From NCBI RefSeq assembly GCF_000813325.1, contig NZ_BBQE01000001.1: DNA of 64,000 bases; one strand, written 5' to 3'. How positions within the stretch are numbered: the stretch's first letter is position 1; each line of letters starts with the position of its first letter. Below are positions 1 through 7,953 of the stretch, piece by piece. The DNA is from Sulfurospirillum cavolei (GTDB lineage Bacteria; Campylobacterota; Campylobacteria; Campylobacterales; Sulfurospirillaceae). The notes beneath the pieces are model-generated. The model made no database searches, had not been told where the DNA came from, and saw nothing but the letters and a program-made list of their open reading frames with translations. Both the position numbers and the translations under genes were made by a program.

Positions 1-776
1 GGACGCCGATAGGATTTAAAGACGATATTAAAAACTGGACGATTGAAGACATTCGCAGTTTTCACTCTAAATATTATCAACCCGCAAACGCGATCGTGGT
101 CGTCGCGGGCGATATTCATACCAACGATGTTTTTAGCGAAGTCGAGAAGCAATTCGGCGGCATTAAAAACGATAGCGATCTTCCCGCACCGCACCATCAA
201 GTCGAGCCCGTACAAGACGGAGCCAAGCGCATTATGATCAAAAAAGAGAGTGAAGTCGAAATGGTGGCGATCGCGTATAAAATTCCGGACTTTAAACACG
301 AAGACCAAGCGGCACTTTCGGCTTTAAGCGAGCTTTTGAGTAGCGGAAAGAGCAGCAAATTGCAACGGGTTTTGGTAGACGAAAAACAATGGGTCAACCA
401 GATTTACGGCTATGCGATGGAAGCAAAAGATCCTTCCGTCTTTTTATTTTTAGCGGTATGCAATCCGGGCGTGAAAGCCGAAAGCGTCGAAGCGGAGATT
501 TTAAAAATTATCGAAAGCTTGAAAAAAGGCGATATTAGCGATAAAGACGTTGAAAAGATCAAGATCAATACCAAAGCCGATTTTATTCATAATTTAGAAA
601 GTTCAAGCGAATTGGCGACGCTTTTCGGCTCGTATTACGCCAAAGGGGATATCGCTCCGCTTTTATCTTACGAAGAGCGTATCAACCGACTGAAAAAAGA
701 GGATATTATAGGCGTTGTCAAAAAATATTTGGTTCCGCAAACATCAACGACGGTTATATTACGAAAGGAGTATTAA
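1..776 (+). CDS. M16 family zinc peptidase, C-terminal part (cut by window start)
   Basis: Open reading frame with no start in the window, reading in frame from base 3 to the TAA at 774-776, about 257 codons. The sequence is the C-terminal half of a pitrilysin/insulinase (M16) peptidase: a short end of the first domain followed by the inactive M16 C-domain, with typical text such as VVVAGDIH and the SGKSSKLQRVLVDEKQW segment. The HXXEH zinc site would lie upstream and is not visible. It is followed at once by dapA, the neighbour order known for C. jejuni and H. pylori. The GTG at 96 is internal, not a start. Family call is firm; the substrate is unknown. Confidence 0.85.
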   Translation, partial: TPIGFKDDIKNWTIEDIRSFHSKYYQPANAIVVVAGDIHTNDVFSEVEKQFGGIKNDSDLPAPHHQVEPVQDGAKRIMIKKESEVEMVAIAYKIPDFKHEDQAALSALSELLSSGKSSKLQRVLVDEKQWVNQIYGYAMEAKDPSVFLFLAVCNPGVKAESVEAEILKIIESLKKGDISDKDVEKIKINTKADFIHNLESSSELATLFGSYYAKGDIAPLLSYEERINRLKKEDIIGVVKKYLVPQTSTTVILRKEY

Positions 777-777
777 A

Positions 778-1671
778 ATGCAACATGTTTTACAAGGTGC
801 CATGACCGCACTCATTACCCCGTTTAAAAACGGAAAACTCGATGAAGTTCATTACGCAAAATTAATAGAAAGACAAATCAAAAACGGTATCGACGTCGTC
901 GTTCCCGTCGGAACGACGGGAGAGAGCGCAACGCTTGATCACGAGGAGCATCGTCGCTGTATCGAGATTGCCGTAGACGTCTGTTCCAAAAGCGACGTCA
1001 AAGTTTTAGCGGGAGCCGGAAGCAATGCTACGCACGAAGCGATCGGTTTGGCAAAATTTGCCCAAGCCCACGGCGCACACGGTATTTTATCCGTAACGCC
1101 TTACTACAATAAACCGACCCAAGAAGGTCTTTTTCAACATTACAAAGCCATCGCCGGTTCGGTGGATATTCCGGTGCTTTTGTACAATGTCCCCGGTCGT
1201 ACCGGATGCGATTTATTGCCCGATACGATTTTTAGACTTTTTGATGCATGTCCGAATATTTTCGGCGTAAAAGAAGCGACCGGTTCGATCGATCGTTGCG
1301 TCGATTTGCTTGCGCATCAGCCGAAACTTGCCGTTTTTAGCGGCGAAGACGCGATTAATTACCCGATACTTTCCAACGGCGGTTCGGGCGTTATTTCCGT
1401 AACGTCCAATATCTTGCCCGATCAAACGGCAAATTTGACGCATTTAGCGCTCAAAGGCGATTTTCACGGTGCTAAAGCGATTAACGATTCGCTTTACGAG
1501 ATCAATAAAATTTTATTTTGCGAGAGCAACCCTATTCCGATTAAAGCGGCGATGTACATCGCAGGGCTTCTTGAAACCTTGGAATACCGTTTGCCTTTAT
1601 GCGCTCCAAGCCACGACAATATGAAAAAAATAGAAAATACCCTTAAAAAATATACGATTAAAGGATTTTGA
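778..1671 (+). CDS. dapA: 4-hydroxy-tetrahydrodipicolinate synthase DapA
   Basis: Condenses pyruvate with aspartate semialdehyde in the lysine/diaminopimelate pathway, in the cytoplasm. 297 aa, the usual family length. Visible motifs: GTTGES at residues 45-50 (threonine of the proton relay), YNVPGRTG with the catalytic tyrosine, and GVKEATG with the Schiff-base lysine. The ATG at 778 is chosen over an upstream in-frame start at 715 because it follows an AGGAG box and lies just past the M16 stop codon; the longer form would add a non-homologous tail. The stop overlaps the next ATG by one base, so the genes are probably co-translated. Confidence 0.97.
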   Translation: MQHVLQGAMTALITPFKNGKLDEVHYAKLIERQIKNGIDVVVPVGTTGESATLDHEEHRRCIEIAVDVCSKSDVKVLAGAGSNATHEAIGLAKFAQAHGAHGILSVTPYYNKPTQEGLFQHYKAIAGSVDIPVLLYNVPGRTGCDLLPDTIFRLFDACPNIFGVKEATGSIDRCVDLLAHQPKLAVFSGEDAINYPILSNGGSGVISVTSNILPDQTANLTHLALKGDFHGAKAINDSLYEINKILFCESNPIPIKAAMYIAGLLETLEYRLPLCAPSHDNMKKIENTLKKYTIKGF

Positions 1672-2438
1672 TGCGAGGTAAAACACTGGTCATTAGCGGC
1701 GGTACGCGCGGTATCGGCAAAGCAATCGTTTATGAATTTGCACGCGAGGGCGTCAATATCGCGTTTACGTACAACTCAAATGAAGAACTAGCCAAAGAAC
1801 AGGTCCACGATTTGGAAAAAACTTACGGCATTAAAGCCAGAGCGTTTGCTTTGAATATTTTAGAGCCGGAAACTTATAAAGACCTTTTCTTAGAGATCGA
1901 TAAAGAGTTTGATCGCGTCGATTTTTTTATATCCAATGCGATTATCTCCGGTCGTCCTGTCGTCGGCGGTTATACGAAATTTATGAAGCTCAAGCCTAAA
2001 GGCATCAATAATATCTTTACCGCAACCGTCAACGCGTTTGTCGTCGGTGCGCAAGAAGCCGCTAAACGTATGGAAAAAATCGGCGGCGGTAGCATCATCT
2101 CCCTCTCTTCGACGGGAAATCTCGTTTATATCGAAAACTACGCAGGTCACGGTACGGCGAAAGCGGCGGTCGAGACGATGGTGCGTTATGCGGCGGCGGA
2201 GCTTGGAGCCTTAGGCATTCGCGTCAATGCGGTCAGCGGAGGGCCTATCGAAACCGATGCTTTGCGTGCGTTTACCAATTACGAAGAGGTACGCGACGTC
2301 ACGGCAAAACTTTCGCCTTTAGGACGCATGGGGCAACCCGAAGATTTGGCGGGTGCTTGTTTATTCCTTTGCTCCGATAAAGCGTCGTGGGTAACGGGAC
2401 ATACGTTGATTATCGACGGCGGTACGACATTTAAATGA
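1671..2438 (+). CDS. SDR-family oxidoreductase, FabL-like enoyl-ACP reductase candidate
   Basis: Short-chain dehydrogenase of 255 aa with the N-terminal NAD(P)-binding glycine motif GGTRGIGKAI, an NA segment after strand 4 (ISNAII), and an active site in which tyrosine and lysine are seven residues apart (Y-AGHGTA-K). That Y-x6-K spacing is typical of enoyl-ACP reductases (FabI, FabL) rather than the Y-x3-K of ordinary SDRs. The following NAVSGGPIETDAL stretch resembles Bacillus FabL. The last step of each fatty-acid elongation cycle is therefore a likely reaction, by inference. Starts at ATG 1671 overlapping the dapA stop (TGATG); a TTG one codon upstream is less likely. Homologues next to dapA in related genomes are often annotated only as oxidoreductases. 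Confidence 0.85.
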   Translation: MRGKTLVISGGTRGIGKAIVYEFAREGVNIAFTYNSNEELAKEQVHDLEKTYGIKARAFALNILEPETYKDLFLEIDKEFDRVDFFISNAIISGRPVVGGYTKFMKLKPKGINNIFTATVNAFVVGAQEAAKRMEKIGGGSIISLSSTGNLVYIENYAGHGTAKAAVETMVRYAAAELGALGIRVNAVSGGPIETDALRAFTNYEEVRDVTAKLSPLGRMGQPEDLAGACLFLCSDKASWVTGHTLIIDGGTTFK

Positions 2439-2977
2439 TGAACTTACCCAACTTGTTGGCAAGTACGCGTATCGCGCTTGCCCCTTTAATGTTCATTTTG
2501 CTCGTCAATCGCGATTTAGCGTTATTCGAAGGCTTACATGTCAGTTGGCTGGACTATTTTGCGGCATTGATTTTCGTGATTGCGAGTGCAACCGATTTTT
2601 TTGACGGATACATTGCTCGTAATTGGAATCAAAAAACGCAACTGGGTGCTATTTTAGATCCGCTTGCCGATAAAATGCTGACCTTAGCGGCATTCTTAGG
2701 TTTGATGATGATCGATCGTGCCAATGCGTGGGCGATTTACTTAATCTTAACGCGTGAATTTTTCATTACGGGTCTTCGCGTCGCGGCAATCGGCGAGGGA
2801 AAAAATATCGCCGCTTCGATGGCGGGTAAAGTCAAAACCGTTCTTCAAATGATCGCTATCGGCTTTTTAATGATGAATTGGCCTTTTGCCGAGCTTTTAT
2901 TGTGGGCGGCCGTGGCGTTGACGCTCTATTCGGGATACGAGTATATCATCGGTTATACGAAAAAAGGAACGCATTAA
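2435..2977 (+). CDS. pgsA: CDP-diacylglycerol--glycerol-3-phosphate 3-phosphatidyltransferase PgsA
   Basis: Makes phosphatidylglycerol phosphate, the precursor of phosphatidylglycerol and cardiolipin, in the inner membrane. 180 aa with several hydrophobic segments and the complete CDP-alcohol phosphotransferase signature: D-FFDG-YIAR, then G-ILDPLADK (D-x2-DG-x2-AR-x8-G-x3-D-x3-D pattern) around residues 53-75. The start ATG at 2435 overlaps the previous stop by four bases (ATGA); a second ATG follows directly at 2438 and could be used instead. The gene sits in the dapA-rseP operon. Confidence 0.95.
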   Translation: MMNLPNLLASTRIALAPLMFILLVNRDLALFEGLHVSWLDYFAALIFVIASATDFFDGYIARNWNQKTQLGAILDPLADKMLTLAAFLGLMMIDRANAWAIYLILTREFFITGLRVAAIGEGKNIAASMAGKVKTVLQMIAIGFLMMNWPFAELLLWAAVALTLYSGYEYIIGYTKKGTH

Positions 2978-4035
2978 TGGGAATCTTCGCGTCCGTTCTC
3001 GTTCTTTCGTTTTTGATCTTTTTTCACGAACTCGGGCACTTTTTGGCGGCGCGTTTTTTTGGCGTACATGTTGAAGTTTTTAGCATCGGATTTGGTACAA
3101 AAGTCTTCAAAAAAGTATTCGGTAAAACCGAATATTGCATCAGTCTGATTCCGCTTGGCGGATACGTACAGATGAAAGGTCAAGACGATCGCGATCCGAC
3201 CAAAGTCAGTTTCGATCCCGACAGTTATACGATCCAAGCACCGTGGAAACGCATTATCATTCTTTTTGCCGGTCCTTTTGCCAACTTTCTATTGGCGTTT
3301 TTACTCTTTATCGCTATCGGCACGATGGGCATTACGAAGTTTTCGCCTATCGTCGGTCAGATCGCTGAAAACTCTCCCGCTTTGGTTTCGGGCATTATGA
3401 CGAACGATCGTATCGTTTCGATTAACGATTCTATGATTCAGACGTGGGACGACGTGAGCCGTGCGATTCAAGCAAGCGAAGGCGCATTGCGCGTCAAAGT
3501 CGAGCGAGAAGGATTGGTGCACACACTGGTAATCGAGCCGAAAATCAGTGCGTATCAAAATATGTTTAAAGAGACCAAGTATAAAAAAATGATCGGTATC
3601 GCGCCTAGCACTCAAACGATGGACGTTCGTTACACAGGACGCGAACTTCTCACTTTTGCGTGGGATCAGACCGTACAATCGACAACCTTGATCGTCACGA
3701 GTTTACAAAAACTGATCGAAGGCGTCGTATCGCCTAAAGAACTCGGCGGTATTATCTCTATCGTTCAAATTACTTCCGAAGCAAGTGATGCGGGACTGGT
3801 GGTGCTTTTAGGCTTAACGGCATTGATTTCCGTCAATTTAGGCGTTCTAAACCTTTTACCTATTCCGGCACTGGACGGCGGACACATAATGTTCAATTTC
3901 TATGAGCTTGTAACGAAACGCGTACCGAGCGAACGCGTTTTGGCGACGATGACAACGGCAGGATGGATGGTGCTTTTAAGCTTGATGGCTTTGAGCCTTT
4001 TTAACGATATTTACAGGCTAACCAATGGAAACTAA
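2977..4035 (+). CDS. rseP: RIP metalloprotease RseP (site-2 protease family)
   Basis: Inner-membrane zinc protease that cuts transmembrane substrates such as anti-sigma factors or signal-peptide remnants. 352 aa. HELGH zinc site at residues 17-21 in the first membrane helix, a central PDZ domain (about 120-200), and the second conserved motif NLLPIPALDGGH with the third zinc ligand aspartate near residue 300. The ATG at 2977 overlaps the pgsA stop by one base; a longer in-frame form from 2878 lies inside pgsA and is rejected. In this phylum the natural substrate is not established. The stop overlaps the following gene by 11 bases. Confidence 0.95.
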   Translation: MGIFASVLVLSFLIFFHELGHFLAARFFGVHVEVFSIGFGTKVFKKVFGKTEYCISLIPLGGYVQMKGQDDRDPTKVSFDPDSYTIQAPWKRIIILFAGPFANFLLAFLLFIAIGTMGITKFSPIVGQIAENSPALVSGIMTNDRIVSINDSMIQTWDDVSRAIQASEGALRVKVEREGLVHTLVIEPKISAYQNMFKETKYKKMIGIAPSTQTMDVRYTGRELLTFAWDQTVQSTTLIVTSLQKLIEGVVSPKELGGIISIVQITSEASDAGLVVLLGLTALISVNLGVLNLLPIPALDGGHIMFNFYELVTKRVPSERVLATMTTAGWMVLLSLMALSLFNDIYRLTNGN

Positions 4036-4702
4036 AGATTTTGTAACGACCTTAGACGACATTTTGACGCGTGTGGAAAAAGCGCGCTTACAGATTAGCG
4101 AACATCACATCGTCAAAATCGTAGCGGCGAGCAAAAGTGCCGATACGGCGATGATCGAAGCGATGTATCATGCGGGACAGCGAAGTTTCGGCGAAAATAA
4201 AGTTCAAGATATGAGCGACAAAGTCCATGCCCTCTCCTCTCTTCCGTTGGAATGGCACTTTATCGGACGTTTGCAAACCAATAAAATCAACCAACTCATC
4301 GACCTTGATCCTTTTTTAATGCACTCTTTAAGCTCGATCGAACTTGCGCAAGAGCTAGACAAACGCTTACATGTCAAAGGTAAAACGATGAATGTTTTAC
4401 TTCAAATCAATAGCGCGTACGAAGCGCAAAAAGCAGGCGTGATGCCCGAAGCCGCGCTTGAAGCGTACGAACAAATCAGCCTTACATGTCAAAATCTTCG
4501 CCTCAAAGGCGTTATGAGTATCGGCGCACATACCGAAGCCCTACCCGTGATTCAAAAAAGTTTTGAAACCACGTACAAAATTTTCGAGTCTTTACGCTCA
4601 CACGGAGCTAAATACTGCTCTATGGGTATGAGCGGTGATTTTGAGTTGGCGATTGCCTGCGGTGCCAATATGATTCGTTTGGGCAGTGTTTTATTTAAAT
4701 AA
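4025..4702 (+). CDS. YggS/PLPBP-family pyridoxal-phosphate homeostasis protein
   Basis: Cytoplasmic PLP-carrying single-domain TIM-barrel protein (alanine racemase N-terminal fold) involved in vitamin B6 and amino-acid homeostasis. 225 aa, normal length. KIVAASKSAD near residue 36 holds the PLP lysine; FGENKVQ, WHFIGRLQTNK and the C-terminal SMGMSGDFELAI plus IRLGS motifs match the family. Last gene of the dapA operon, starting inside the end of rseP and followed by a strong terminator. The gene contains two exact copies of the window's 12-base repeat (4366 and 4481), read in two different frames. Confidence 0.95.
   Translation: METKDFVTTLDDILTRVEKARLQISEHHIVKIVAASKSADTAMIEAMYHAGQRSFGENKVQDMSDKVHALSSLPLEWHFIGRLQTNKINQLIDLDPFLMHSLSSIELAQELDKRLHVKGKTMNVLLQINSAYEAQKAGVMPEAALEAYEQISLTCQNLRLKGVMSIGAHTEALPVIQKSFETTYKIFESLRSHGAKYCSMGMSGDFELAIACGANMIRLGSVLFK
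4366..4377 (-). repeat. 12-base word TTGACATGTAAG, exact copy
   Basis: Reads CTTACATGTCAA on the plus strand, inside the YggS gene in the frame that encodes Leu-His-Val. One of nine exact copies in the window. Confidence 0.8.
4481..4492 (-). repeat. 12-base word TTGACATGTAAG, exact copy
   Basis: Second copy inside the YggS gene, 115 bases after the first and in a different frame (encodes Leu-Thr-Cys-Gln), which argues for conservation at DNA rather than protein level. Confidence 0.8.
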
Positions 4703-4718
4703 GATTCTTCCCTATAGG

Positions 4719-4752
4719 GGTAACGTTTACGTTAAAAAAACGTTACCTTTTT
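4719..4752 (+). terminator. Rho-independent terminator after the dapA operon
   Basis: A 10-bp perfect stem (GGTAACGTTT / AAACGTTACC) with a 9-base loop followed by five T. It lies 17 bases after the YggS-type stop codon and ends the plus-strand operon. Confidence 0.85.
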
Positions 4753-4807
4753 AATTGCCGGTGCCTATTTTTCTTCTTTTTTCTAAACGCATCATACCGA
4801 TTTACGT

Positions 4808-4813
4808 TATAAT
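4808..4813 (+). promoter_or_regulatory. Candidate -10 box for the Sia-type operon
   Basis: TATAAT 30 bases upstream of the ATG at 4844, behind a strong terminator and in a T-rich stretch, as is usual for sigma-70 promoters in this phylum. No clear -35 box is seen. Confidence 0.5.
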
Positions 4814-4843
4814 AAACGCAACCTTACCATTCGGCGGTTTGAA

Positions 4844-5656
4844 ATGCGTTTTTTAGTATTTTCTCTACTGCTTTTTCCTTTATACGTCCATGCAAGCGAA
4901 GTTGCGTTAAGCCAAGAAGAACAACGTTATATCGAGGCTCATCCGATCGTTCGCGTTCACAATGAAATGGATTGGGCACCTTTCAATTTTTACGAAGACG
5001 GACGTGCTCAAGGTCTTTCGATTGACGTGATGAATCTCATTGCCCAAAAAGTCGGCTTGAAAGTGGCGTATACTACGGGATATTCATGGAATGAATTTTT
5101 AACCATGATGCAAGAAAACCGTCTTGACGTCATGCTCAACATCGTTAAAAACGACGATCGCGCAAAATACCTTCTGTTTACGACACCCTACCAATCGGTC
5201 GCCCATTGCGTCGTCGTGCGTAACGATGCTCCTTGGAAAATCGAAACGATTCACGATATTCTCGATAAAAATATCGCTATGGAAGAAGGGTTTTTTAACC
5301 ATCATTATTTAAAAGAGCATTATCCAAACACGCGTTTAACACTCAAAAAAGATACCTTATCGACGTTGCAAAGTATCGCTTATAACGAAACCGATTTAAC
5401 CGTAGGTTTGGTTCCGGTGGAAACGTATATGATTAAGCGTTACGGGCTGAGTAACCTTAAAGTGATCGGTATTTCCGACGAAGAGCTCTTTGCGCCCAAA
5501 GATTTGCGCATCGCGACGTCTATCCACAATCCTATTTTGATCGGTATTCTTCAAAAAGGTTTGGATGCGATCGGATCAGGAAGAGCGCAACCGTATCGTC
5601 AATCTTTGGGTCAATACGAACGTCGAAAAAATTATGAATTGGAATGTGCTATTTAA
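4844..5656 (+). CDS. Periplasmic solute-binding sensor part of a SiaA-like phosphatase (N-terminal fragment, frameshifted)
   Basis: Signal peptide (MRFLVFSLLLFPLYVHA), then a bacterial extracellular solute-binding family 3 domain starting at an EAHPIVRVHNEMDWAPFNF-type segment, as seen in periplasmic sensor regions of histidine kinases and cyclases. The homologous part ends near residue 243 (LQKGLDAI). After that this frame reads unrelated text to a stop at 5656, while the expected continuation EERNRIVNLWV appears in the next frame. So the fragment plus 5565-6932 is one ancestral gene split by a one-base shift near 5573. If the shift is real, this fragment would be a free periplasmic binding protein without its output domain. 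Confidence 0.8.
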   Translation: MRFLVFSLLLFPLYVHASEVALSQEEQRYIEAHPIVRVHNEMDWAPFNFYEDGRAQGLSIDVMNLIAQKVGLKVAYTTGYSWNEFLTMMQENRLDVMLNIVKNDDRAKYLLFTTPYQSVAHCVVVRNDAPWKIETIHDILDKNIAMEEGFFNHHYLKEHYPNTRLTLKKDTLSTLQSIAYNETDLTVGLVPVETYMIKRYGLSNLKVIGISDEELFAPKDLRIATSIHNPILIGILQKGLDAIGSGRAQPYRQSLGQYERRKNYELECAI

Positions 5657-6932
5657 AATTCTGTTTTTCTTTTTATTGATTTTGGCGGGAACGCTTTTTT
5701 GGACATGGCGTGTCAAGCGGATTCAAAAAGAGCTTGCCGATTCTAATTTTTTAATGCACAATCTCTTAAACGCCATCCCCAATCCTCTTTTTTACAAAGA
5801 CGTAAACGGTGTTTTTTTAGGATTTAACCAAGCGTACGAAGAGGCTTTCGGTATCGATTCTACACATTTTATCGGGAAAACCGTTTTAGAATTGGACTAC
5901 TTACCGTCGGAAGATCGCCTAAAATACCATCAAGAGGATATGCGTGTCATTCAACACACACTTTCGTTAAAGCGTGAACAGGATATGGTTTTTCACGACG
6001 GAGCCGTGCACCATACGCTCTATTCGGTAAACGGTTTTAAAACGTTAAAGGGAAAACCGGGCGGATTAATCGGCATTTTTGCCGATATTTCGCATCAAAA
6101 AAAGATACAACACGAACTTGAAATTTCCCGTCACGAAGTCGAAGAGAGTCATAAAGCGATGAAAGATTCGATTGAATATGCCTCTTTGATCCAGCACTCT
6201 TTACTGCCGAACCATACGCTTTTACACCATTTTTTTTCCGATTATTGCGTGCTTTGGCAACCCAAAGACATCGTCGGCGGCGATATTTATTTTATGGAAG
6301 AGTTTGACGACGGCAATACCTTGCTCGTGATGATGATGGATTGCACCGGACACGGCGTTGCGGGAGCTTTTGTGACCATGCTCGTTAAAGCCGTCGAACG
6401 ACAGATTATCGCTACGATCCGTCACCAACACGAACGCATCAGTCCGGCCAAAATCCTCGGTATTTTCAATCAAAGTATCAAGCATCTTTTAAATCAACAC
6501 GATGCGTCGGCTATCAATAATGCGGGGTTTGACGGTGCCGTTCTTCTTTACGACAAAATCAATGCACGCATGACGTTTGCCGGTGCATGTTTACCGCTTT
6601 TTTGCCTTCAAGCCGACGGTACGCTGAGCATCCTTCAAAGCGATAAGCACTCCGTAGGCTACAAACAGTCGCAAACCGAATACGTTTTCCGCGAACACGT
6701 ATTATCCGTCGAACAAGGCATGCGTTTTTATATCACAAGTGACGGCTTTTGGGATCAAAACGGCGGCGAAAAAGGCTTTCCTTTCGGCAAAAGTAGATTT
6801 ACGGATCTGCTCAAACAGCACTATCAAGAGCCGTTTGCCGATCAAGAAGAAATTTTTATTAAGACCTTGCATGCGTATCAAGGAACCGAAATACGAAGCG
6901 ACGATATTATGCTTATCGGCTTGAAAATCTAA
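5565..6932 (+). CDS. PAS-PP2C (SpoIIE-type) phosphatase part of a SiaA-like sensor (C-terminal fragment)
   Basis: Continues the sensor: end of the binding domain (DQEERNRIVNLWV), one membrane helix (about residues 28-48), a PAS domain (roughly 60-165), then a SpoIIE/PP2C serine-threonine phosphatase with the metal-binding motifs WQPKDIVGGD and MMDCTGHGVAGAF and a late DD motif (EIRSDDIMLIGLKI). SiaA of Pseudomonas aeruginosa has the same output domain and dephosphorylates SiaC; here the sensor region is a solute-binding domain instead. The ATG at 5565 is simply the first in frame; if this part is translated alone, ATG 5634 just before the membrane helix is an alternative. The following genes are SiaB- and SiaC-like. 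Confidence 0.8.
   Translation: MRSDQEERNRIVNLWVNTNVEKIMNWNVLFKILFFFLLILAGTLFWTWRVKRIQKELADSNFLMHNLLNAIPNPLFYKDVNGVFLGFNQAYEEAFGIDSTHFIGKTVLELDYLPSEDRLKYHQEDMRVIQHTLSLKREQDMVFHDGAVHHTLYSVNGFKTLKGKPGGLIGIFADISHQKKIQHELEISRHEVEESHKAMKDSIEYASLIQHSLLPNHTLLHHFFSDYCVLWQPKDIVGGDIYFMEEFDDGNTLLVMMMDCTGHGVAGAFVTMLVKAVERQIIATIRHQHERISPAKILGIFNQSIKHLLNQHDASAINNAGFDGAVLLYDKINARMTFAGACLPLFCLQADGTLSILQSDKHSVGYKQSQTEYVFREHVLSVEQGMRFYITSDGFWDQNGGEKGFPFGKSRFTDLLKQHYQEPFADQEEIFIKTLHAYQGTEIRSDDIMLIGLKI
5570..5577 (+). other. Frameshift point in the sensor-phosphatase gene
   Basis: Reading ATC GGA TCA loses homology; removing one G at 5573/5574 gives ATC GAT CAG GAA GAG and restores the expected LDAI-DQEERNRIV text. 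There is no long homopolymer or repeat tract, so neither a classic phase-variable tract nor a standard programmed slip site is obvious. It may be a true mutation or an assembly error. Confidence 0.75.
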
Positions 6933-7003
6933 TCCATCGAACAGAGGAAAAACGGCAACGTTTTAAACACGATCTTCATCAAAAGCAAAAAGGAGCGTCT
7001 GCG

Positions 7004-7570
7004 ATGATAGACATCAACACCGTTAAAAAATTAATCGAAAAAGACGGCATCGTCTTTTTAGCGTACGGCGGTTTTTTATCGCAAACGCTGATTGCCGGCA
7101 TGACGGAAGCTTTGGAAAAAGAGGCAAAAGAGAGTGATTTGGGGATGAACGAGTCGACGAATATTTTTACGATTTTTATCGAATTGGCGCAAAATATGAT
7201 GAACTACTCCAAATCCAAAAACGAACAAGCCTCCTCCCATAAGTCCGAGGGCTTGATTCTTGTAGGCAAACGCCCCAAACAAAAGCACTATTACGTCTTA
7301 AGTCAAAATATCATCACGCTTGAAGATAAAGAGAGGATATTGCCCAAGCTTTCCGAACTCGTTTTAATGAATAAAGAGACGATTAAACAGCGTTACAGAG
7401 AGCTTCGAAAAAGCGGTAGCGAAGCGCATCACAAAGGCGGAGGGATCGGGTTTTACGAAATTGCCAAACGAAGCGATAAACTCTCCTACGAGTTTGAACA
7501 AATTAGTGAAAAAAGGTATTATTTCCGCATGAAAGCTATCGTTAAAACACAAGGGAAGGCATTGATATGA
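7004..7570 (+). CDS. siaB: SiaB-like serine/threonine kinase of the SiaABC phospho-switch
   Basis: 188 aa, small cytoplasmic kinase of the SiaB family (histidine-kinase-like ATPase fold). The N-box-like segment FIELAQNMMNYS at about residues 63-74 and the glycine-rich GGGIGFYEIAKRS near 145-158 match the ATP lid. In P. aeruginosa SiaB phosphorylates SiaC and the SiaA phosphatase reverses this. The gene follows the PP2C sensor by 71 bases, with an AAGGAG box before the ATG, and overlaps siaC by four bases. Function here is inferred from family and gene order. Confidence 0.82.
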   Translation: MIDINTVKKLIEKDGIVFLAYGGFLSQTLIAGMTEALEKEAKESDLGMNESTNIFTIFIELAQNMMNYSKSKNEQASSHKSEGLILVGKRPKQKHYYVLSQNIITLEDKERILPKLSELVLMNKETIKQRYRELRKSGSEAHHKGGGIGFYEIAKRSDKLSYEFEQISEKRYYFRMKAIVKTQGKALI

Positions 7571-7944
7571 AGAATTTAAAAGTTGAAGCCACGCAATATA
7601 CTCCTGAAATTTCGTTGGAGACTTATGGGGAAATTAACATTAAAGGCAAATCTTACCCTGAAAATACGTTTGAGTTTTACATGCCGATTTTGCATTGGCT
7701 CCGAACGTATTTTACTGAGCCAAACGCGCCTCATTCGTTGACCGTCAATGTCGAAATTACCTATTTTAATTCCAGTAGCTCCAAACTCTTCTTCGATTTT
7801 TTCGATATTTTAGATGCCAATAAAGAAAATTTCAATATCACCGTCAATTGGATTTTTGATCGCGAAAACGATAGTGCCAAAGAGGCGGGCGAAGATTTTA
7901 TCGAAGATTTTACCGATCTTACGATTCATCTTATGGCAAAATAG
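7567..7944 (+). CDS. siaC: SiaC-like regulatory phosphoprotein (DUF1987)
   Basis: 125 aa, single DUF1987 domain. The ITYFNSSSSK motif around residues 61-70 corresponds to the region phosphorylated in SiaC of Pseudomonas (a threonine there; serines here). The start overlaps the siaB stop by four bases, and the stop lies nine bases before the next ATG, so all are one transcript. Unphosphorylated SiaC binds and activates the diguanylate cyclase SiaD in Pseudomonas; here the adjacent partner is an HD-GYP protein. Confidence 0.82.
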   Translation: MKNLKVEATQYTPEISLETYGEINIKGKSYPENTFEFYMPILHWLRTYFTEPNAPHSLTVNVEITYFNSSSSKLFFDFFDILDANKENFNITVNWIFDRENDSAKEAGEDFIEDFTDLTIHLMAK

Positions 7945-7953
7945 AGGCGCAGT

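Noticed and set aside
5570..5577. Programmed frameshift or phase-variable tract in the sensor phosphatase
   Set aside because: No slippery heptamer, homopolymer run or short tandem repeat is present at the shift, so a simple one-base difference is more likely.
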